Assembly: GCF_004349245.1 (NCBI RefSeq)
Contig: NZ_SMLC01000004.1
Location: forward strand, 60,185-124,184
Length of the DNA stretch: 64,000 nt
Direction: 5' to 3'
Origin: Actinomadura sp. 6K520
GTDB taxonomy: Bacteria; Actinomycetota; Actinomycetes; Streptosporangiales; Streptosporangiaceae
Part shown: positions 62,800-64,000 of the stretch, in pieces
How the letters are laid out: each line of letters opens with the position of its first letter
Numbering within the stretch: position 1 is the first letter of the stretch
Position numbers and translations under genes: made by a program
Notes under the pieces: model-generated
Seen by the model: only the letters and a program-made list of their open reading frames with translations
The model's database searches: none
Told to the model about the DNA's origin: nothing

Positions 62800-63927
62800 A
62801 TGCGGGTCGTCGTCGCGCCCGATTCGTTCAAGGGCAGCCTGTCCGCCGCGCAGGTCTGCGCGGCCGTCGGGGAGGGCGTCCGCCGCGCCGTGCCCGGCGC
62901 CCGGGTGACCGCGGTCCCGATGGCGGACGGCGGCGAGGGAACCCTGGACTGCTTCCGCACCGCCCGTGCGGGCGAGGTGATCGAGGCCGCCGCCACCGAC
63001 CCGCTCGGCCGCCCGGTGAAGGCGCGCTACGTGCTGTCCGGCGACGGGCGCTCCGCCGTGGTGGAACTCGCCGCGGCGTCCGGGCTGCCGCTCGTCGCGG
63101 ACGTCCCGCCCGATCCGGGGCGCGCCGCCACCACCGGCACCGGCGAGCTGATCGCGGACGCGGTCCGGCGCGGCGCCCGCGACATCCTCGTCGCCATCGG
63201 CGGCAGTGCGAGCACGGACGGCGGCACCGGGCTGCTGCGCGCCCTGGGGGTCCGCTTCCTGGACGCCGCGGGCGCCGAGCTCCCGCCGGGCGGGGCGGCG
63301 CTCGCCCGCCTCGCCCGCATCGACGACTCCCGGCTGCCGGACGCGGTACGCGCCACCCGCTTCCGGGTGGCCTGCGACGTCACCAGCCCGCTCGTCGGGC
63401 CGGACGGCGCCGCCGCCGTGTTCGGCCCGCAGAAGGGCGCGTCCCCCGCCCAGGTGCGGGAGCTGGACGCCGCCCTCACCGTGTTCGCGGACGTCCTGGC
63501 CGCGCACTCGGGCGTCCGGGTCCACGATCTGCCCGGGGCGGGCGCGGCCGGCGGCACCTGCGGCGGCCTCGTGGGCGTGCTCGGCGCCGAGCCGGCCCCC
63601 GGCGCGCCCCTGGTGGCCGAGGCCGTCGGCCTCCCCGCCGCCCTCGCCGGGGCCGACCTGGTGCTCACCGGGGAGGGGCGGGTGGACGGGCAGAGCGCGG
63701 CGGGAAAGGTCGTCTCCGCCGTCGCCGCGCTCGCGGCGGAGCACGGCGTCCCGTGCGTCGCCCTGGCCGGCGGGGTGGCCGGGCCGCTGGACGAACTGCA
63801 CGCGCTCGGGCTCACCGCCGCGTTCAGCATCGCCGACGGCCCCCGCGACCTGGACGAGCTCAAGGCCGGGGCCGCTCCGCTGCTGGCCGCGCTGGCCGAG
63901 CAGGCCGTCCGCCTCTTCGCCCGCTGA
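62800..63927 (+). CDS. Glycerate kinase
   Basis: 375 residues of the GarK/GlxK family. VVVAPDSFKGSLSAAQVCAAVGEGVRRA, PMADGGEGTLDCF, DILVAIGGSASTDGGTGLLRALG, VFGPQKGASPAQVRELD and LVLTGEGRVDGQSAAGKVVSAVA are family signatures. It phosphorylates glycerate to 2-phosphoglycerate, feeding glycolysis. The ATG at 62800 lies 13 bases after the previous stop, so it may be the third gene of the LdcA operon. Similar domains occur in DUF-type kinases, but the match is strong. Confidence 0.92.
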   Translation: MRVVVAPDSFKGSLSAAQVCAAVGEGVRRAVPGARVTAVPMADGGEGTLDCFRTARAGEVIEAAATDPLGRPVKARYVLSGDGRSAVVELAAASGLPLVADVPPDPGRAATTGTGELIADAVRRGARDILVAIGGSASTDGGTGLLRALGVRFLDAAGAELPPGGAALARLARIDDSRLPDAVRATRFRVACDVTSPLVGPDGAAAVFGPQKGASPAQVRELDAALTVFADVLAAHSGVRVHDLPGAGAAGGTCGGLVGVLGAEPAPGAPLVAEAVGLPAALAGADLVLTGEGRVDGQSAAGKVVSAVAALAAEHGVPCVALAGGVAGPLDELHALGLTAAFSIADGPRDLDELKAGAAPLLAALAEQAVRLFAR

Positions 63928-63935
63928 CGCCCCGG

Positions 63936-64000
63936 TCAGGCGCGGGCGGGTGCGGGCCGCGCGTCGGGGGCCGCGGGGCCCGCACCCTGTCTCTGATACC
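63936..64000 (-). CDS. Possible C-terminal end of a minus-strand gene (partial)
   Basis: Reading the minus strand gives YQRQGAGPAAPDARPAPARA followed by TGA at 63938-63936, an open frame reaching the right edge. An Ala/Pro/Arg-rich end is common for actinomycete proteins, but 21 codons are too few to identify anything. It may be noncoding. Confidence 0.3.
   Translation of the reverse strand, partial: YQRQGAGPAAPDARPAPARA

Overview
The window is a chromosomal stretch from a high-GC actinomycete. Most rows are above 70% G+C (for example 43 of 60 bases at 20101-20160). Genes commonly start with GTG and overlap neighbours by 4 bases, and the gene content is actinobacterial: OpcA, a proteasome beta subunit, a SufR-led suf operon, a Gbn-type small DNA-binding protein, AIM24 proteins and S66/L,D-transpeptidase wall enzymes. 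Synteny of the tkt-tal-zwf-opcA-pgl, ctaB/ctaA, ABC-transporter and suf blocks is typical of Streptomyces and its relatives. The family looks closest to Thermomonosporaceae/Streptosporangiales, but that is inference. No rRNA, tRNA, CRISPR array, insertion sequence or integrase was seen.

Layout. 1-2.4 kb: an ECF sigma factor fragment, then a MarR regulator divergent from a DHA2-type drug efflux pump with a 17-base palindrome between them. 2.36-8.8 kb: a markedly lower-GC island (about 48-53% in sampled rows). It holds a translationally coupled GT4-HAD-GT4 operon on the minus strand. Divergent from it are a small two-helix membrane protein with a repeat-containing tail and a 914-residue STAND NTPase with TPR repeats. 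This pair is the best candidate for an undescribed system. 8.8-13.7 kb: a NarL-type two-component system with a flavin-type oxidase gene between kinase and regulator, a SufR-like three-cysteine regulator, a cupin and a lipoprotein L,D-transpeptidase.

13.8-24.1 kb: a minus-strand pentose phosphate operon, tkt-tal-(two pgi-like paralogues)-zwf-opcA-pgl. The two pgi-like proteins have complementary losses of active-site motifs. 24.6-28.0 kb: heme O synthase, a PrsW-type membrane protease and heme A synthase. 28.1-33.4 kb (minus strand): PolX with a PHP domain, an orphan proteasome beta subunit, an EamA transporter and an ABC-2 type transporter. 33.7-38.3 kb: arginine deiminase, carbamate kinase, an amino-acid permease and a tandem universal stress protein, without an ornithine carbamoyltransferase.

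38.3-45.2 kb: the complete suf operon sufR-sufB-sufD-Rieske-sufC-sufS-sufU-sufT. It is preceded by a DtxR/IdeR-like iron box and a CACA-N7-TGTG repeat and closed by a hairpin terminator. 45.3-48.3 kb: a second NarL-type two-component system flanked by small membrane proteins. 48.4-50.5 kb: three consecutive AIM24 genes. 50.5-54.5 kb: a VOC protein, an ABC-F ATPase with an apparent leader-peptide attenuator, a Gbn-like nucleoid protein and an enoyl-CoA hydratase. 54.5-64 kb: a secreted X-Pro dipeptidyl-peptidase-like hydrolase, an ABC exporter, a degenerate sulfotransferase, a sirtuin, an S66 carboxypeptidase coupled to an unknown protein, and glycerate kinase.

Several parts fit together. The pentose phosphate operon supplies NADPH. 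The heme A/O and suf blocks supply cofactors for respiration and Fe-S enzymes under iron and redox control. The arginine deiminase cluster suggests an ATP-yielding option under oxygen or energy limitation.
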